7,189 nucleotides of DNA, taken from contig JAQVZR010000086.1 of the NCBI GenBank assembly GCA_028708105.1, positions 1 through 7,189 on the forward strand, in the 5' to 3' direction. The position numbers and the translations under genes were made by a program. The notes under the pieces were generated by a model that worked only from the letters and a program-made list of their open reading frames with translations, had not been told where the DNA came from and searched no databases. The DNA comes from Desulfoplanes sp. Its GTDB lineage: Bacteria; Desulfobacterota; Desulfovibrionia; Desulfovibrionales; Desulfomicrobiaceae. This document shows, piece after piece, positions 6,156 to 7,189 of this stretch (positions are counted from its first letter, which is position 1; every line of letters begins with the position of its first letter).

Positions 6156-7189
6156 CTAAAAAATCTGTTTGAGGAGATCCTCATCAGATCCCGGTTCAGC
6201 CATGCCATGGCCGGCAGCGTTATCCACCGGTCGGGATGCTGTTTGGGTCGGCTCGGTACCGCTCTTAAAGGGGAGGAAAAAACTTTTGGAAGCTCCAGGA
6301 CCAGCGAGCAATCCAGTATCCGGATCAATCCTGGCCATGACGATACCCGGAGGCAGTGTAAAATCCTGTACCGGGTAGGAATCTTCCACAGCCTGACGGT
6401 ACTCCACCCAGATGGGAGATGCTGCCCTGGAACCGGTTTCATACTTGCCCATGGGCTTAACCTGGTCAAAGCCTACATACACTCCGGTCAGCAGGTACGG
6501 AGAATACCCCATAAACCAGGCATCCTGTTCGTTATTGGAGGTCCCGGTCTTTCCAGCCACCGGGCGATGCAATGCTCTGGCTCTCCACCCTGTCCCGTAC
6601 TGAACCACCTGCTGGAGCAGATTGGTAATAATATACGCAGTTTGAGGACTTATGGCCTGCACAGATTCAATGTCAGATGCATATACTTCCTGACCCCAGG
6701 CGTTTTCAATCCGGGTGATCAGCCGGGGTTGGACAGTGCTCCCGCCCCGGGCAAAAGCGGTAAAGGCCTTGCACAGCTCAAGGGGCGTCACCGGACGGGA
6801 ACCAAGACTTACAGAGAGATCTTCAGGAAAATCACCTTTGAGACCCAGGGCATGGGCCCGTTCGATAATCTTGCGGATACCAATCTGCTGTGCAATGCGG
6901 ATCGTTACCAGATTTCTGGATTTGACCAAAGCGGTTCTCAGCAGTGTTGGACCAAAAAAGACCCCTTCAAAATTTTCCGGTTTCCATGTGGAATTGGTCG
7001 CTGCGTCATCATAGACAATAGGAGCATCCAGAACGATGGATGCCGGGGTGTACCCGTTATCCAGGGCCGTTGAATAGACAACGGGCTTAAAACCCGATCC
7101 CGGCTGACGCGAGGCCTGGGTCGCCCGGTTGTACTGACTCTTGAAAAAATCATATCCGCCGACCAGCGCCAAAACGTCACCGTTCAGGG
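6156..7189 (-). CDS. mrcA: Class A penicillin-binding protein 1A, C-terminal transpeptidase part (5' end outside window)
   Basis: PBP1A is a bifunctional, membrane-anchored periplasmic enzyme: an N-terminal GT51 glycosyltransferase polymerises lipid II and a C-terminal transpeptidase cross-links the stem peptides. Only ~343 C-terminal residues are in the window; the frame is open to the right edge. Visible motifs: NGDVLALVGGYDF and NRATQASRQPGSGFKP with the catalytic SxxK (serine codon at 7097-7095), S-R-N of the SxN motif in ALVKSRNLV (near 6920), and KTG in VAGKTGTSNNEQDAWFMGY (lysine near 6551). SVSLGS..VTPLELCKAFTAFA and GVYVGFDQ also match the PBP1A family. The last ~45 residues after IDPDTGLLAG are a polar, probably disordered tail. 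A TTG at 7172 is not the start; it lies inside a conserved motif. The glycosyltransferase half should lie outside the window. All catalytic motifs seen are intact. Confidence 0.95.
   Translation of the reverse strand, partial: LNGDVLALVGGYDFFKSQYNRATQASRQPGSGFKPVVYSTALDNGYTPASIVLDAPIVYDDAATNSTWKPENFEGVFFGPTLLRTALVKSRNLVTIRIAQQIGIRKIIERAHALGLKGDFPEDLSVSLGSRPVTPLELCKAFTAFARGGSTVQPRLITRIENAWGQEVYASDIESVQAISPQTAYIITNLLQQVVQYGTGWRARALHRPVAGKTGTSNNEQDAWFMGYSPYLLTGVYVGFDQVKPMGKYETGSRAASPIWVEYRQAVEDSYPVQDFTLPPGIVMARIDPDTGLLAGPGASKSFFLPFKSGTEPTQTASRPVDNAAGHGMAEPGSDEDLLKQIF

Noticed and set aside
6207..7073. 288-codon plus-strand frame opposite the PBP1A gene
   Set aside because: It is a shadow of the PBP1A frame: no recognisable family, Pro/Gly/His-rich composition, no ribosome site, and the minus strand encodes intact PBP1A motifs throughout.

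Overview
The window looks like a chromosomal cell-envelope locus from a Gram-negative bacterium. The combination of MreB, MreC, MreD, a class B penicillin-binding protein (PBP2), a YhcC/YtqA-type radical SAM protein, a two-Gate nucleoside-recognition membrane protein and a class A PBP1A recalls sulfate-reducing Desulfobacterota (Desulfovibrionales-like). That assignment rests on protein character and gene order recalled from memory, not on a search. There are no rRNA or tRNA genes, no CRISPR array and no insertion sequence.

Layout. On the right, a 3'-terminal piece of a PBP1A gene (minus strand, cut by the window edge) is followed on the same strand by a polytopic nucleoside-recognition (Gate-domain) protein. 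Convergent to that, on the plus strand, is a TIGR01212-type radical SAM gene. A 261-base divergent intergenic region separates it from a tightly packed minus-strand shape operon, mreB-mreC-mreD-mrdA. MreB filaments, MreC and MreD form the scaffold of the elongasome and PBP2 is its transpeptidase. PBP1A adds glycan polymerisation and cross-linking, so most of the window concerns peptidoglycan synthesis.

The left ~735 bases are different. They carry two plus-strand genes, more AT-rich in the lines I counted: the end of an all-helical, probably toroid-like protein, and the first ~27 codons of a gene whose start resembles a Mur-ligase-family protein. At about 735-740 this second gene stops matching, and exactly there the minus-strand mrdA gene also loses its homology, just before the transpeptidase domain. 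One breakpoint therefore truncates two unrelated genes. Either the genome has a rearrangement that removed the PBP2 catalytic domain and whatever followed it (normally rodA), or the contig is an assembly or amplification chimera. This is the most noteworthy thing in the window. I see no convincing new defence, mobile or RNA system.
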